Assembly: GCA_015068085.1 (NCBI GenBank)
Contig: SVLF01000008.1
Coordinates: forward strand, 1-64,000
Origin: Oscillospiraceae bacterium
GTDB lineage: Bacteria; Bacillota; Clostridia; Oscillospirales; JAAYXM01
Length of the DNA: 64,000 nt
Reading direction: 5' to 3'
A program made the translations under genes and the position numbers. The notes beneath the pieces were generated by a model, which ran no database searches, was not told the origin of the DNA, and saw only the letters and a list, made by a program, of their open reading frames with translations. This document shows, one piece after another, positions 7,911 to 16,384 of the stretch (within the stretch, counting starts at the first letter, position 1; each line of letters opens with the position of its first letter).

Positions 7911-9392
7911 ATGAGTGTATATTCGGATATAAATGCGCTGGTTTTATATGCCATGGAGCGGGAGCTTATTTCACCGCTTGATGAAACGTATATAAAAAAC
8001 CAACTGATTGATATTCTCGGGCTTTCGGAGTTTAAAGAAGCGGAAGCGGCGGAAAAAGAGCTTGAAGAAATTCTTACCTCGCTGTGCGATTTTGCCGCGG
8101 AGAGAGGGATAATAGAGGATACGCAGACCGAGCGCGACCTTTTCGACACGCGCATAATGGGCGTGCTTACGCCGCGGCCGTCGGAGGTTGTTTCAAAGTT
8201 CTGCGAGATGTATCTTGAAAGCCCGGAGTGCGCGACCGACTGGTATTATAATTTTTCTCAGGATACCGATTATATTCGGCGTTACAGAATAGCGCGGGAT
8301 ATGAAGTGGACAGCGGAGACGGAGTATGGCACGCTTGACATCACGATAAACCTTGCAAAGCCGGAAAAGGACCCGCGCGCAATTGCCGCGGCAAAAAATG
8401 CGCCGAAAGCCGGATATCCCGCGTGTGCGCTGTGCGCAGAGAGCGAGGGCTATGCCGGAAGGCTTGATTTTCCGGCAAGGCAGAACCACAGGATTGTGCC
8501 GATAGAGGTAAACGGCGAGCTCTGGAAGTTTCAGTATTCACCGTATGTTTACTATAACGAGCATTGCATTGCGCTGAATTCTGCCCACGTTCCGATGAAG
8601 ATTGACGATGCGGTTTTCGAAAAGCTTCTGTCCTTTATTGATGTTTTCCCGCATTATTTCATCGGCTCAAATGCAGATCTCCCGATTGTCGGAGGTTCAA
8701 TCCTTTCCCACGAGCATTTTCAGGGTGGACGCTATACCTTTGCGATGGAGCGCGCACCCGTGGAAAAGGAGTACACCGTGCCGGGTTTTGAGGATGTAAC
8801 GGTCGGGCGCGTGAAGTGGCCGATGTCGGTCATCCGCATTGCCTGCGCGGATAAAGAGAGACTCTCTGCGCTTGCCGCGCGCATACTCGGTGCGTGGCGT
8901 GAATATACTGACGAAGAGGCGTATATATTTGCGTATACGGACGGAACCCCGCACAACACAATAACGCCGATTGCAAGGCGGCGCGGTGAGATGTATGAGC
9001 TTGATCTCGTTTTGCGTAACAACATCACAAACGACGAGCATCCGCTCGGGGTTTATCACCCGCATAAAGAGCTTCACCATATAAAGCGCGAGAACATAGG
9101 GCTTATTGAGGTGATGGGGCTTGCCGTGCTTCCGTCACGCCTGAAAAAGGAGATTGGTCTTATGTGTGAGTACGCAAAGGCGGGGCGCGATTTCTCGGAG
9201 TGTGAAGAGATTGAAAAGCACGCCGCGTGGGCGCGGGAGATATTGCCGAAAAAGCCTGCGGATATGAGCTTTCTTGAATACTTCAAGCAGGAAATAGGCA
9301 AGGTTTTTGCCGAGGTTCTTGCGTGCGCGGGCGTGTTCTCGCGTGACGGTGCGGGAATGGCGGCGTTTGATAAGTTCATCGGCAATATATGA
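7911..9392 (+). CDS. galT: UDP-glucose--hexose-1-phosphate uridylyltransferase, Firmicute type
   Basis: Transfers UMP between UDP-glucose and galactose-1-phosphate, closing the Leloir pathway with galK and galE. 493 residues from ATG 7911, the size of the GalT class found in low-GC Gram-positives, larger than the about 350-residue enteric form. Family blocks are visible: PACALCAESEGYAGR (N-terminal domain), SHEHFQGG (active-site histidines of the HIT-like fold), and the C-terminal HPHKELHHIKRENIGLIEVM. TTG 7908 directly before the ATG is a less likely start; the ribosome site (AGAGTGAAG) is weak. Ends 16 bases before the lysozyme gene. Confidence 0.93.
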   Translation: MSVYSDINALVLYAMERELISPLDETYIKNQLIDILGLSEFKEAEAAEKELEEILTSLCDFAAERGIIEDTQTERDLFDTRIMGVLTPRPSEVVSKFCEMYLESPECATDWYYNFSQDTDYIRRYRIARDMKWTAETEYGTLDITINLAKPEKDPRAIAAAKNAPKAGYPACALCAESEGYAGRLDFPARQNHRIVPIEVNGELWKFQYSPYVYYNEHCIALNSAHVPMKIDDAVFEKLLSFIDVFPHYFIGSNADLPIVGGSILSHEHFQGGRYTFAMERAPVEKEYTVPGFEDVTVGRVKWPMSVIRIACADKERLSALAARILGAWREYTDEEAYIFAYTDGTPHNTITPIARRRGEMYELDLVLRNNITNDEHPLGVYHPHKELHHIKRENIGLIEVMGLAVLPSRLKKEIGLMCEYAKAGRDFSECEEIEKHAAWAREILPKKPADMSFLEYFKQEIGKVFAEVLACAGVFSRDGAGMAAFDKFIGNI

Positions 9393-9408
9393 ATGAAAAG
9401 AGAAAAGA

Positions 9409-10137
9409 ATGCAAAGACATAAGCTGACACAGCGGATTATAATCGCCGTGCTGTTTTTTGCACTGGCGATATGCGGAATAACCATACGTTTAAGCAGTCG
9501 CGCACGGGAGCGTTTTCCCGTGCGCGGCGTTGACGTGTCCTCATATCAGGGGTATATTGACTGGGATGAGATTGAAGAGAGCGATATTGACTTTGCGTTT
9601 ATAAAGGCAACTGAGGGAAGCACCTTCCGTGACAAGATGTTTCGGGACAACATTGAAAACATTGCCGATACAGGGATTGCCACAGGTGCGTATCATTTCA
9701 TGAGCTTTGAAAGCAGCGGCGAGGCTCAGGCGGAGAATTTCATTTCGGCAGTCGATGCCGATAAAATAACGCTCCCGCCCGTTATTGACCTTGAGCTTTA
9801 CGGGAAATATAACGACAAGCCGCCGTCAGCAGCATATGTTCGCGGGATACTTGATGTGATGGTTGAAAGATTGCATGAGGAATACGGAGTTTATCCGATT
9901 ATCTATACCAACCGCCGCGCGTATTCGCTGTATGTTTCCGGAGAGTATCGCGACTGTGACATATGGCTGTGTGACCTTGTGAAGGAGCCGGCTTTGCCCG
10001 ATGGGCGAGAGTGGACGTTCTGGCAGTATTCGCACACGGAAATCCTTCCCGGATATGACGGCGAGGAAGAGCACATAGATATGAATATCTTCAATGGCTC
10101 CCGCGCAGAGTTCAGGAGATATATAAAACGAAAATAA
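9409..10137 (+). CDS. GH25 lysozyme-like muramidase, membrane-anchored or secreted
   Basis: 242 residues. Residues about 8-26 form a single hydrophobic segment near a basic start, an uncleaved anchor or signal peptide. The rest is a glycoside hydrolase family 25 domain: opening RGVDVSSYQGYIDW with the conserved Asp, FAFIKATEG, GAYHFMSF, PPVIDLEL (the Asp-x-Glu region carrying the catalytic acid) and WTFWQYS. GH25 enzymes cut the N-acetylmuramic acid to N-acetylglucosamine bond in peptidoglycan. It follows galT by 16 bases and may be cotranscribed by read-through; no metabolic link to galactose is evident. Confidence 0.9.
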   Translation: MQRHKLTQRIIIAVLFFALAICGITIRLSSRARERFPVRGVDVSSYQGYIDWDEIEESDIDFAFIKATEGSTFRDKMFRDNIENIADTGIATGAYHFMSFESSGEAQAENFISAVDADKITLPPVIDLELYGKYNDKPPSAAYVRGILDVMVERLHEEYGVYPIIYTNRRAYSLYVSGEYRDCDIWLCDLVKEPALPDGREWTFWQYSHTEILPGYDGEEEHIDMNIFNGSRAEFRRYIKRK

Positions 10138-10181
10138 GAGCGGGGCGTTATAAAATACCGGTGCACGTCAGAACTCGTTTA

Positions 10182-10249
10182 AAAAAGTTTTGGTTTTCCT
10201 TATAAACTGACTTGAAAAAGTTTTGGTTTTGGTGTATTATAAGTATAAT
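10182..10249 (+). promoter_or_regulatory. Direct repeat and promoter before first DUF4143 ATPase
   Basis: A 16-base sequence, AAAAAGTTTTGGTTTT, occurs at 10182-10197 and again at 10215-10230, 33 bases apart (about three helical turns). The second copy lies between TTGAAA (10213-10218) and TATTAT (10235-10240), spacing 16, a plausible promoter; another TATAAT is at 10244-10249. The repeats could bind a regulator. Confidence 0.45.
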
Positions 10250-10269
10250 GCGTATAAGGAGTTGTAATT

Positions 10270-11589
10270 ATGCTGAAAAGAAAAATCAGACAAGCGCTGC
10301 TTGATTGGAAGAATACACCGAACCGAAGTCCGTTAATTATCAAGGGGTGCCGCCAATGCGGCAAGACCTATTCGGTGCGTGCGTTTGCGAAGGAGCATTA
10401 CAAGCACGAGGTGTATTTGAATTTTTTCAAAAATCCCGATTATATATCCATATTTGAAGGCTCGCTTGAGATAGATAACCTGATTATTATGATGTCGGCG
10501 CTTCTCGGCCCGGATGTTGTTTTTGAGCCGGGCAACACCGTTATTATTCTTGATGAAATACAGGATTGTCCAGAAGCAAGAACAGCTCTTAAGTTTTTCA
10601 AAGAGGATGGTCGCTTTGATGTTATAGGAACAGGCTCATTGCTTGGTGTTAAGGGGTACGGAAAACAACCGAAGTCTATTCCTGTAGGTTCTGAAACCCT
10701 GATTGAAATGCATCCGCTTGATTTTGAGGAATTTTTGTGGGCGAATGGAATAACACCGCAGATTATTGATAAGTTGAAGGAATATCTGAACAGTGAAAGA
10801 CCTGTTCCGGAAGCACTGCACAAGAAGATGCAGCAGCTTTTGTTGCAATATACAGTTGTTGGCGGTATGCCCGAGGTAGTTAAGACTTTCGTTACCACCA
10901 AGCAAATGAACAGTGTACTGGCTCTGCAACGGGATATTGTCCATTCATATGAGGATGATATGGTTAAGTATGCCGACGATGCGGATAAGCCGTTGATCAA
11001 AGAATGCTTCCAATCCATACCGAAGCAGCTGAGTAAGGAAAATAAAAAATTCCAATACTCTGTTGTTAAAAAGGGAGGCACGGCTTCCAAATTCAAGGGG
11101 AGCTTGCAATGGATTGAAGATGCGGGCATCGTTTCCCGTTGCTACAATCTTGATTTACCGGAATTACCTCTTGCCGGTAACGCCATTAATGAGATATTCA
11201 AGGTGTATATGAAAGATACGGGATTGTTTGTCAGTATGCTTGAGGACGGTACCCAATACGATATTTTGCAAGGAAACTTGTTCGGCTACAAGGGCGCTAT
11301 TTTCGAAAATCTTATGGCAGATATTTTTGCCAAGATGGGACGCAAGCTTTATTATTACCATAAGGATTCGGGACTTGAGATTGATTTTGTAACAAGATAT
11401 AAGGGCGGGGCGACCTTGATTGAAGTTAAGGCGACCACGGGTAATGCAAAGAGCGTAAAAACAATTCTCGCCCATCCCGAAAAGTATCATGTAAGCGGCG
11501 CAATCAAGCTCGGCGGGTATAACATCGGCAGAAAGGACAGAATGCTCACGATTCCGTTGTATATGGGTTTTTTGCTTACAGAATATTGA
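10270..11589 (+). CDS. AAA+ ATPase with DUF4143 domain
   Basis: 439 residues. Walker A is in GCRQCGKTYS (residues 26-35) and Walker B in TVIILDEIQD (near 95), the AAA_14 layout; the middle and C-terminus are DUF4143, ending with a nuclease-like fold in which GLEIDFV and TLIEVKATTG match the D-x(n)-E-x-K pattern of PD-(D/E)XK proteins. These proteins are widespread, often in many copies per genome in gut anaerobes, and have no settled function; links to defence or toxin-like roles have been suggested from context only. ATG 10270 follows AAGGAG. A paralogue lies at 18299. Confidence 0.88.
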   Translation: MLKRKIRQALLDWKNTPNRSPLIIKGCRQCGKTYSVRAFAKEHYKHEVYLNFFKNPDYISIFEGSLEIDNLIIMMSALLGPDVVFEPGNTVIILDEIQDCPEARTALKFFKEDGRFDVIGTGSLLGVKGYGKQPKSIPVGSETLIEMHPLDFEEFLWANGITPQIIDKLKEYLNSERPVPEALHKKMQQLLLQYTVVGGMPEVVKTFVTTKQMNSVLALQRDIVHSYEDDMVKYADDADKPLIKECFQSIPKQLSKENKKFQYSVVKKGGTASKFKGSLQWIEDAGIVSRCYNLDLPELPLAGNAINEIFKVYMKDTGLFVSMLEDGTQYDILQGNLFGYKGAIFENLMADIFAKMGRKLYYYHKDSGLEIDFVTRYKGGATLIEVKATTGNAKSVKTILAHPEKYHVSGAIKLGGYNIGRKDRMLTIPLYMGFLLTEY

Positions 11590-11650
11590 TAATGAAAAAC
11601 GGTCTGTCGATAGGAAATGGCATAGAATTTCGGTTATAAAGTAATGAAAC

Positions 11651-11690
11651 AAAGGGATTGTAGCGAAATGCATTTTGCTACAATCCCTTT
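11651..11690. repeat. 40-bp inverted repeat between convergent genes (family copy 1)
   Basis: Arms AAAGGGATTGTAGC (11651-11664) and GCTACAATCCCTTT (11677-11690) pair perfectly; the 12-base centre GAAATGCATTTT is itself nearly palindromic. It sits between the DUF4143 gene and the leftward ribU gene and could act as a bidirectional terminator, though neither side has a strong T run. A close relative lies at 53580-53623. Confidence 0.7.
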
Positions 11691-11701
11691 GGGGTATTCA
11701 G

Positions 11702-12265
11702 CTAAGCCGTGATTCTTTTAATAAACACCGAAAGACGTTTGTAAAGCAAAACAGTTACGGTGCTCACGGCAAGTGTTTTTATTGCGTTGAATGCCGTTAC
11801 ATACCAGAAGACTTCAGAAAAAACGGATGCCGCGCTCTGCCCCATATAGAGAGGAAAAACAACAAAGCGGTTTGCAATGAGCGCCGCGCCGGTTCCGGTA
11901 AAGCACGCGATAATAAGCGTTAGGATAACGGTTTTAAGTCCTTTTTTGTATTTATACACGCTGCAGGGAACAATAATATATGCGATTGTGACAAGTGCAT
12001 TTGCAACCTGTCCTGCGCCGCCGCTCGTTGTACCGATAAGGCACAGAAGCTCTTTGAGCACACAGGCAATAATGCCGGAAAGCGGGCCGAAGAGAAAGCC
12101 GGTAAGAAGAATGAAAACGTTGCCGAAATCAAGCTTTAAATACGGCGTTGCGGGAAATACCGGAAATTCAAACAGGCTGATAACGTAGCTCAAAGCAACA
12201 AACAGCCCGATGATTACCATTTTTCTCGTGGTAAATGTTTTTTTATTCTGGTTTATTGTGTTCAT
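11702..12265 (-). CDS. ribU: ECF transporter S component, RibU-like (riboflavin uptake)
   Basis: 187 residues with about six membrane helices. The opening FVALSYVISLFEFPVFP, the LKLDFGNVFILLTGFLFGPLSG block and GGAGQVANALV match the RibU/ECF S-component family, which captures riboflavin (or a related vitamin) and docks on the shared EcfAAT energising module, not encoded here. GAGGTGACC precedes the ATG at 12265. It lies 19 bases downstream of the DUF5050 gene on the same strand, so is probably cotranscribed. No FMN riboswitch is visible upstream of either gene, so ligand assignment rests on family resemblance only. Confidence 0.8.
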   Translation of the reverse strand: MNTINQNKKTFTTRKMVIIGLFVALSYVISLFEFPVFPATPYLKLDFGNVFILLTGFLFGPLSGIIACVLKELLCLIGTTSGGAGQVANALVTIAYIIVPCSVYKYKKGLKTVILTLIIACFTGTGAALIANRFVVFPLYMGQSAASVFSEVFWYVTAFNAIKTLAVSTVTVLLYKRLSVFIKRITA

Positions 12266-12284
12266 GGAAGGTCACCTCGTAAAG

Positions 12285-13577
12285 TCAGTTCAGGCACTCT
12301 TTTTCCGTGCCGTCTTTTTTTATTCTGTAAAGCTTCTTGTCGTTGTAGTCGCTGAAATAATAGAGATATTCACCGTCGGAGGAGAGATTGTTCGCGCCGT
12401 CGCTGCAGAGCTTCACCGCGCCGCTTCCGTCCTCGTTCATACGGATGATTGAGCCGTTGTCGGCAAAGTCAACAAAGAAAACGTATCCGTCGGAAACGTT
12501 GATGTAGCCCGAGCGGGAGTTATTAAGCGGTTCATACACCGAGCCGTCTGCTGTCATGCGCCAGATGTTAAGCTCGTCATTGCCTTGCCTGAAATAAAGA
12601 TTGTTGTCATAACCGGAAACGAAGTATACGGACTCATATCCCATAAGCGTTTTGCTTTTGCCGTCGAGAGAAAGACGGTAGAAGTTTGCCTCGTCGTTGC
12701 GGTCATTGATGTAGAGGTTTGTACCGTAGCAGTAAAGCATCTCCGTGGAGATATCCGAAAGCTGAGTGAGGTTTTTGCCGTTTGTGTCCATACTGTATAC
12801 GCGGCACTCCTCGTTCCAGTTGATGAAGTACATCTTATCGCCTATTACGATAAGGTTTGTTGCCATAACGTCTGCCACGCGTGTGTGCTCCGAGCCGTCA
12901 AGCTTCATTTTGAATATCGAATAATCGCGGGCTTTATCAACAAAGTAGAGCCAGTCTCCGACAACGTTGAGCGCGGAAACATTTCCATCGCATAAAAGCG
13001 TGCTCTTTCCGTCGCGCAGCGCGAAGAGAGAATTGCCCTTTGCGATATCACAGTAGAAAACTGTGTCGTCGGCAAAGGCGAGAACGCCGCCGCTTGAAAG
13101 GTTGCCCATGGTGTTTCCGATAGCAAGCGGGGTTGCGCTTGTTCTGTCGTATGCAGCATTAAGATACTTGCGGCGAAGCTCCGTGTCATCAATATCCTCG
13201 ATGAACGATAATGCCGAAATGCTGTCGCGGCTTTTAAAATATACGCCCATAAGCTTATCATAAAGCTCTGTGTCATCAGGTGCGTGTGTGATAGCCTGCT
13301 TTAAGCTGTCAGCGGCATTGTCGAAATCGCCTTTTTGTACATATACGTCTGAAAGCTTTATTGCGGCATCCCTGTTTGCACTGTCATCTTTAAGAATGCT
13401 CTTATAGGTGTTTGCCGCTTTTGTAAGCTTGCCTCTGTCTGTGAGAGCCTGTGCCGCGGTTTCTCGTTCTTGCACAGAACCGCCTGCCGGTGCAGTGGAA
13501 ATAAATATAATTGCGAAAATTATCGCGGCAAGCAAAAGAATGCCTGCTGCCGTTCCGATGATAAGCTTTTTATTCAT
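12285..13577 (-). CDS. Membrane-anchored TPR + DUF5050 beta-propeller protein
   Basis: 430 residues from ATG 13577, chosen because AAGGAG is 11 bases upstream; the GTG at 13589 overlaps that site. Residues about 5-26 are one hydrophobic helix (LIIGTAAGILLLAAIIFAII), placing the rest outside the cell. Residues about 40-125 contain two TPR-like units (AANTYKSILKDDSANRDAA, then AADSLKQAITHAPDDTELY). From about 150 on, repeated blades with motifs such as GDWLYFVDK, DGSEHTRV, GDKMYFINW and GEYLYYFSD are typical of DUF5050. The fold predicts a binding or scaffold role on the cell surface; no catalytic residues are evident. Cotranscription with ribU is suggested by the 19-base gap. Confidence 0.78.
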   Translation of the reverse strand: MNKKLIIGTAAGILLLAAIIFAIIFISTAPAGGSVQERETAAQALTDRGKLTKAANTYKSILKDDSANRDAAIKLSDVYVQKGDFDNAADSLKQAITHAPDDTELYDKLMGVYFKSRDSISALSFIEDIDDTELRRKYLNAAYDRTSATPLAIGNTMGNLSSGGVLAFADDTVFYCDIAKGNSLFALRDGKSTLLCDGNVSALNVVGDWLYFVDKARDYSIFKMKLDGSEHTRVADVMATNLIVIGDKMYFINWNEECRVYSMDTNGKNLTQLSDISTEMLYCYGTNLYINDRNDEANFYRLSLDGKSKTLMGYESVYFVSGYDNNLYFRQGNDELNIWRMTADGSVYEPLNNSRSGYINVSDGYVFFVDFADNGSIIRMNEDGSGAVKLCSDGANNLSSDGEYLYYFSDYNDKKLYRIKKDGTEKECLN

Positions 13578-13726
13578 AGAATTATTCACTCCTTGCTATA
13601 GCTTGTATTTAATTTTACACTATTTTCGCGCGCAAGTCCAGTGAATTATAAAAAAATATATCATATTTAAAAATCGTAGAAAATCTTAAAACTCCGATAG
13701 GAAAAAAAGCGACAAAAAGGCTGTAA

Positions 13727-13757
13727 AGTTATATTCTTATTCTATAAGAATATAACT
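13727..13757 (+). promoter_or_regulatory. Large inverted repeat abutting the SIS operon ribosome site
   Basis: Arms AGTTATATTCTTAT (13727-13740) and ATAAGAATATAACT (13744-13757) are perfect complements with a TCT centre. The right arm ends one base before GGAGG, the ribosome site of the gene at 13771. It could be an operator for a dimeric repressor or, in RNA, a hairpin that controls access to the ribosome site. Confidence 0.7.
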
Positions 13758-13770
13758 GGAGGTTTTTGTT

Positions 13771-14523
13771 ATGTCAATAGCATCGGAATACCGTGACGGC
13801 GTTATAAAGCTTGTTACGGAAATAGCCGGCACTCAGGAAGAAAACATAAAGCGCGGCGCACGTCTTTGCGCAGACGCAATTAAAAACGGAAAACTTATCA
13901 ACGTAATCGGTCCGGGCGGTCACTCCAATATCGCCGTTGAAGAGGTTCTCTGGCGCGCGGGCGGCCTTGTTCACGTAAATGCAATTCTCGACCCCGGAAC
14001 AAACGTTATCCACGGCGCAAAGCGCTCCAACATCGTTGAGCGCACACCGGGATATGCAAAAGCGGTGTTTGATTCTTACCGTCTCACCGAGGGTGACGTT
14101 CTTATCATCGTAAACGCTTACGGAATTAACTCTATGACGGTAGACAGTGCGCTCCTCTGCCGCGAGCGCGGGATAAAGTCAATAGGAATTACGTCCACCT
14201 CATTTGCATATACCGTGCCGAAGGATGCGCCGAGCCGCCACCCGTCGGGACAGAATTTGTCTGACCTTGTTGATGTGTATATCGACAACCATCTGCCGCT
14301 CGGAGATGCAATAATCAAGCTTCCGGGGATGGAGCAGAAAATGGGCTCTACTTCTACATACGCAAACTGCTTCTCGATAAATCTGCTTATGATGCAGACG
14401 GCACAGGAGCTTCTCAACGACGGGATAACTCCGGCTGTATGGCAGAGTGCGAATATGCCGGACGGAGATAAGCTCAACAAGCGCTACGAGGATGAGCTTC
14501 TGCCGAGAATAAGACATCTGTAA
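13771..14523 (+). CDS. SIS domain (sugar isomerase-type) protein, first of tandem pair
   Basis: 250 residues, start fixed by GGAGG 8 bases upstream. It is a single SIS domain of the UPF0309-like type, which binds phosphorylated sugars: GPGGHSNIAVEEVLWRAG near residue 48, NAILDPGTNVIHGAKR, VNAYGINSM, and SRHPSGQNLSDL. The following gene is a clear paralogue with the same blocks in the same order. Members isomerise, deaminate or sense sugar phosphates; the substrate here is unknown. Placement directly behind the inverted repeat at 13727 suggests regulated expression. Confidence 0.85.
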   Translation: MSIASEYRDGVIKLVTEIAGTQEENIKRGARLCADAIKNGKLINVIGPGGHSNIAVEEVLWRAGGLVHVNAILDPGTNVIHGAKRSNIVERTPGYAKAVFDSYRLTEGDVLIIVNAYGINSMTVDSALLCRERGIKSIGITSTSFAYTVPKDAPSRHPSGQNLSDLVDVYIDNHLPLGDAIIKLPGMEQKMGSTSTYANCFSINLLMMQTAQELLNDGITPAVWQSANMPDGDKLNKRYEDELLPRIRHL

Positions 14524-14548
14524 TATAAAAGTGAAGGAGAAATATAAA

Positions 14549-15295
14549 ATGGATTCTACATTGATTTTTTACAAAGAAGTTGTTGCAACGCTTGACCGCG
14601 TTGTGAAAGAGCAGTCTGAGAACATCGAGAAAGCGGCAACCGTTATCGCCGATACAATTCAGGCAGGCGGTATGTTCCATATTTTCGGAACCGGCGGTCA
14701 TTCCAATATGGCGGCTATTGAAATGTGCCATCGCGCAGGTAATCTTTGCTGTGCAAATGCAATTCTCGATCCCGGTCTTTCGTGTGAGCACGGCGCAACA
14801 CGCTGGAACGAGCGCGTTGTCGGCTATGCAAACGAGGTTATGCGCTATTATCGCGTAAAAGAGGGCGATGTTATGCTTCAGATAAACGCATACGGTATTA
14901 ACTCCGTAACCATCGACACTGCAAATTACTGCCGCGCAAACAACATCCCGCTCATTGCAATCACCTGCCCTGAGCTTACAGACACGGTTGACCGCAAGCA
15001 GCACAACCGCCATCCGTCGGGCGCAAGCCTCTATGAGCTTGCCGATATCGTCATTAACGACTACACACCGGTGGGTGAGGCTATCGTTCCGATCGAGGGA
15101 TGCACCTATAAGGCAAGTCCGGCATCTACGATAATCAATCTTTTCATTGTTGATTCGATAAATGCAAAGGTATGCGAAATCCTTGCAAGCCGCGGCGTTA
15201 AGCCCGATGTGTGGGTAAGCGGCAACGGCGCAGAGGGAGACCGCCTCAACCAGAAGAACATGGATAAGTGGTTCTGGAGACTCCGCCATATATAA
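14549..15295 (+). CDS. SIS domain (sugar isomerase-type) protein, second of tandem pair
   Basis: 248 residues from ATG 14549, which follows AAGGAG by 9 bases; the GTG at 14531 lies before that site. Shared with the upstream paralogue are GTGGHSNMAAIEMCHRAG, NAILDPGLSCEHGATR, INAYGINSV and NRHPSGASLYEL. Loop residues differ at several places (GTGG against GPGG, the CANAILDPG lead-in), so the two may have split tasks or form a hetero-oligomer. SIS proteins commonly act as dimers or tetramers with shared active sites. Cotranscribed with the first copy (25-base gap) and followed by a hairpin at 15308. Confidence 0.85.
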   Translation: MDSTLIFYKEVVATLDRVVKEQSENIEKAATVIADTIQAGGMFHIFGTGGHSNMAAIEMCHRAGNLCCANAILDPGLSCEHGATRWNERVVGYANEVMRYYRVKEGDVMLQINAYGINSVTIDTANYCRANNIPLIAITCPELTDTVDRKQHNRHPSGASLYELADIVINDYTPVGEAIVPIEGCTYKASPASTIINLFIVDSINAKVCEILASRGVKPDVWVSGNGAEGDRLNQKNMDKWFWRLRHI

Positions 15296-15307
15296 CAAAA
15301 ATAGTTG

Positions 15308-15343
15308 ATAATAATCCATTCGCTGTTGCGAATGGATTATTAT
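15308..15343 (+). terminator. Hairpin after the SIS operon
   Basis: Arms ATAATAATCCATTCGC and GCGAATGGATTATTAT pair fully over 16 bp with loop TGTT. The 3' T run is poor, so termination may rely on the right arm's own TTATTAT. Confidence 0.65.
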
Positions 15344-15356
15344 TCTGCAACAAACA

Positions 15357-15380
15357 GCCCTGCCGGATTTTTGGCAGGGC
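15357..15380 (-). terminator. Rho-independent terminator of the amidohydrolase gene
   Basis: Read leftward: GCCCTGCC, loop AAAAATCC, GGCAGGGC, then TGTTTGTTG. Seven bases beyond the stop of the gene starting at 16275. Confidence 0.7.
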
Positions 15381-15387
15381 CTAAGCT

Positions 15388-16275
15388 TTATTTATCCATT
15401 TTCAGGAGACGGAGCGCATTTTCGCGGCAGACTTTGTTGTAGCAGTCCTGAGAAATGTGACCGTTTGTGACCGCATCGTCAAGGAAGTTTGTGAGAATGA
15501 GCCTTTCATCCTGATTCGGCACGCAGATATCCGTTCCGAAATACAGGCGGTCTTTAAATTCTTCAAGGAACTTATACCCAAACTCCGGGTCGCGCATAAT
15601 GGCGTTCTGTCCGCTTCCTGCCGACATATCGCCGTGGAGATTGGGGTATTTTCTCATAAGCTCAACCACGCGTCCGCCGGGAGTTACTTTGCCGGTTGGA
15701 TATCCGTCGCGGTTGCCTACATCTCCGCTGATTTCCGCCCAGAACTTCTGGGAGTGACCGAGGAATGTGAGCTTCGGGAATTTTTGCAATGCACGCTCTA
15801 AGCGCGGAAGTCCCGGCTCGTCAACAAGTCCGTAGTCGTTACCCATATTTCCTATGTGAAAGGTTAGTGGGAGACCGGATTTTTCTACGTGATAAAAAAG
15901 GTTTTCAACCATCGGGTCGTCAAAGTACATATTAGCGCAGACCTCGCCTACGCCCTTTGCACCCTGAGCCTTATAATATTCAAGAAAAGGTGTGAAATCC
16001 GTTGTGGGGGAGTTGTCGCCCATGCGCGGGTCAATGCTGCAGAACCATACGAAGGTTTCGGGATATTTATTGGCAATTCTTCGACAATCACCGCTTGTGT
16101 TATAATGGAATGTACCCTCGGGATTTGCACCCGGCAGAAGCACACCGAACTCTATTCCCATGCGGTCATACATTTCCCGAAGCTCTTCGGGCGTTGCATA
16201 GTTTGAACCGTTAAAACGCGGCATATCATCCTCCCAGGAGGTGTGAACGTGGATGTCAATTTTCTTTACCAGCAT
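15388..16275 (-). CDS. Amidohydrolase family protein (amidohydrolase 2 type)
   Basis: 295 residues starting at ATG 16275 (AGGTGG 8 bases upstream; GTG 16287 is less well placed). The N-terminal KKIDIHVHTSW carries the metal-binding His-x-His. LTFHIGN provides a further His, LTFLGHSQKFW the next, and YFGTDI the metal Asp, the order expected for the TIM-barrel amidohydrolase-2 family (ACMSD and related decarboxylases/hydrolases). Substrate unknown. It converges on the SIS gene pair and stands back to back with a TSUP exporter and LysR gene, but no shared pathway is evident. Confidence 0.82.
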   Translation of the reverse strand: MLVKKIDIHVHTSWEDDMPRFNGSNYATPEELREMYDRMGIEFGVLLPGANPEGTFHYNTSGDCRRIANKYPETFVWFCSIDPRMGDNSPTTDFTPFLEYYKAQGAKGVGEVCANMYFDDPMVENLFYHVEKSGLPLTFHIGNMGNDYGLVDEPGLPRLERALQKFPKLTFLGHSQKFWAEISGDVGNRDGYPTGKVTPGGRVVELMRKYPNLHGDMSAGSGQNAIMRDPEFGYKFLEEFKDRLYFGTDICVPNQDERLILTNFLDDAVTNGHISQDCYNKVCRENALRLLKMDK

Positions 16276-16384
16276 AGCATTTTCCACCTTTATGTAATAA
16301 TATTTTTCATCGTGAAAACACGATTTGTAACTTTAGTATAGCACAACAGAATCCATTGTCAAGCTTAGTTAAGCCCTTGTCAAT

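Noticed and set aside
13590-13770. FMN riboswitch upstream of the DUF5050-ribU unit
   Set aside because: No conserved FMN-element blocks are visible; the gap contains only AT-rich DNA and the SIS operon inverted repeat.
14474-15319. 281-residue leftward frame opposite the second SIS gene
   Set aside because: Fully antisense to a well supported gene; cysteine-rich random composition and no ribosome site.
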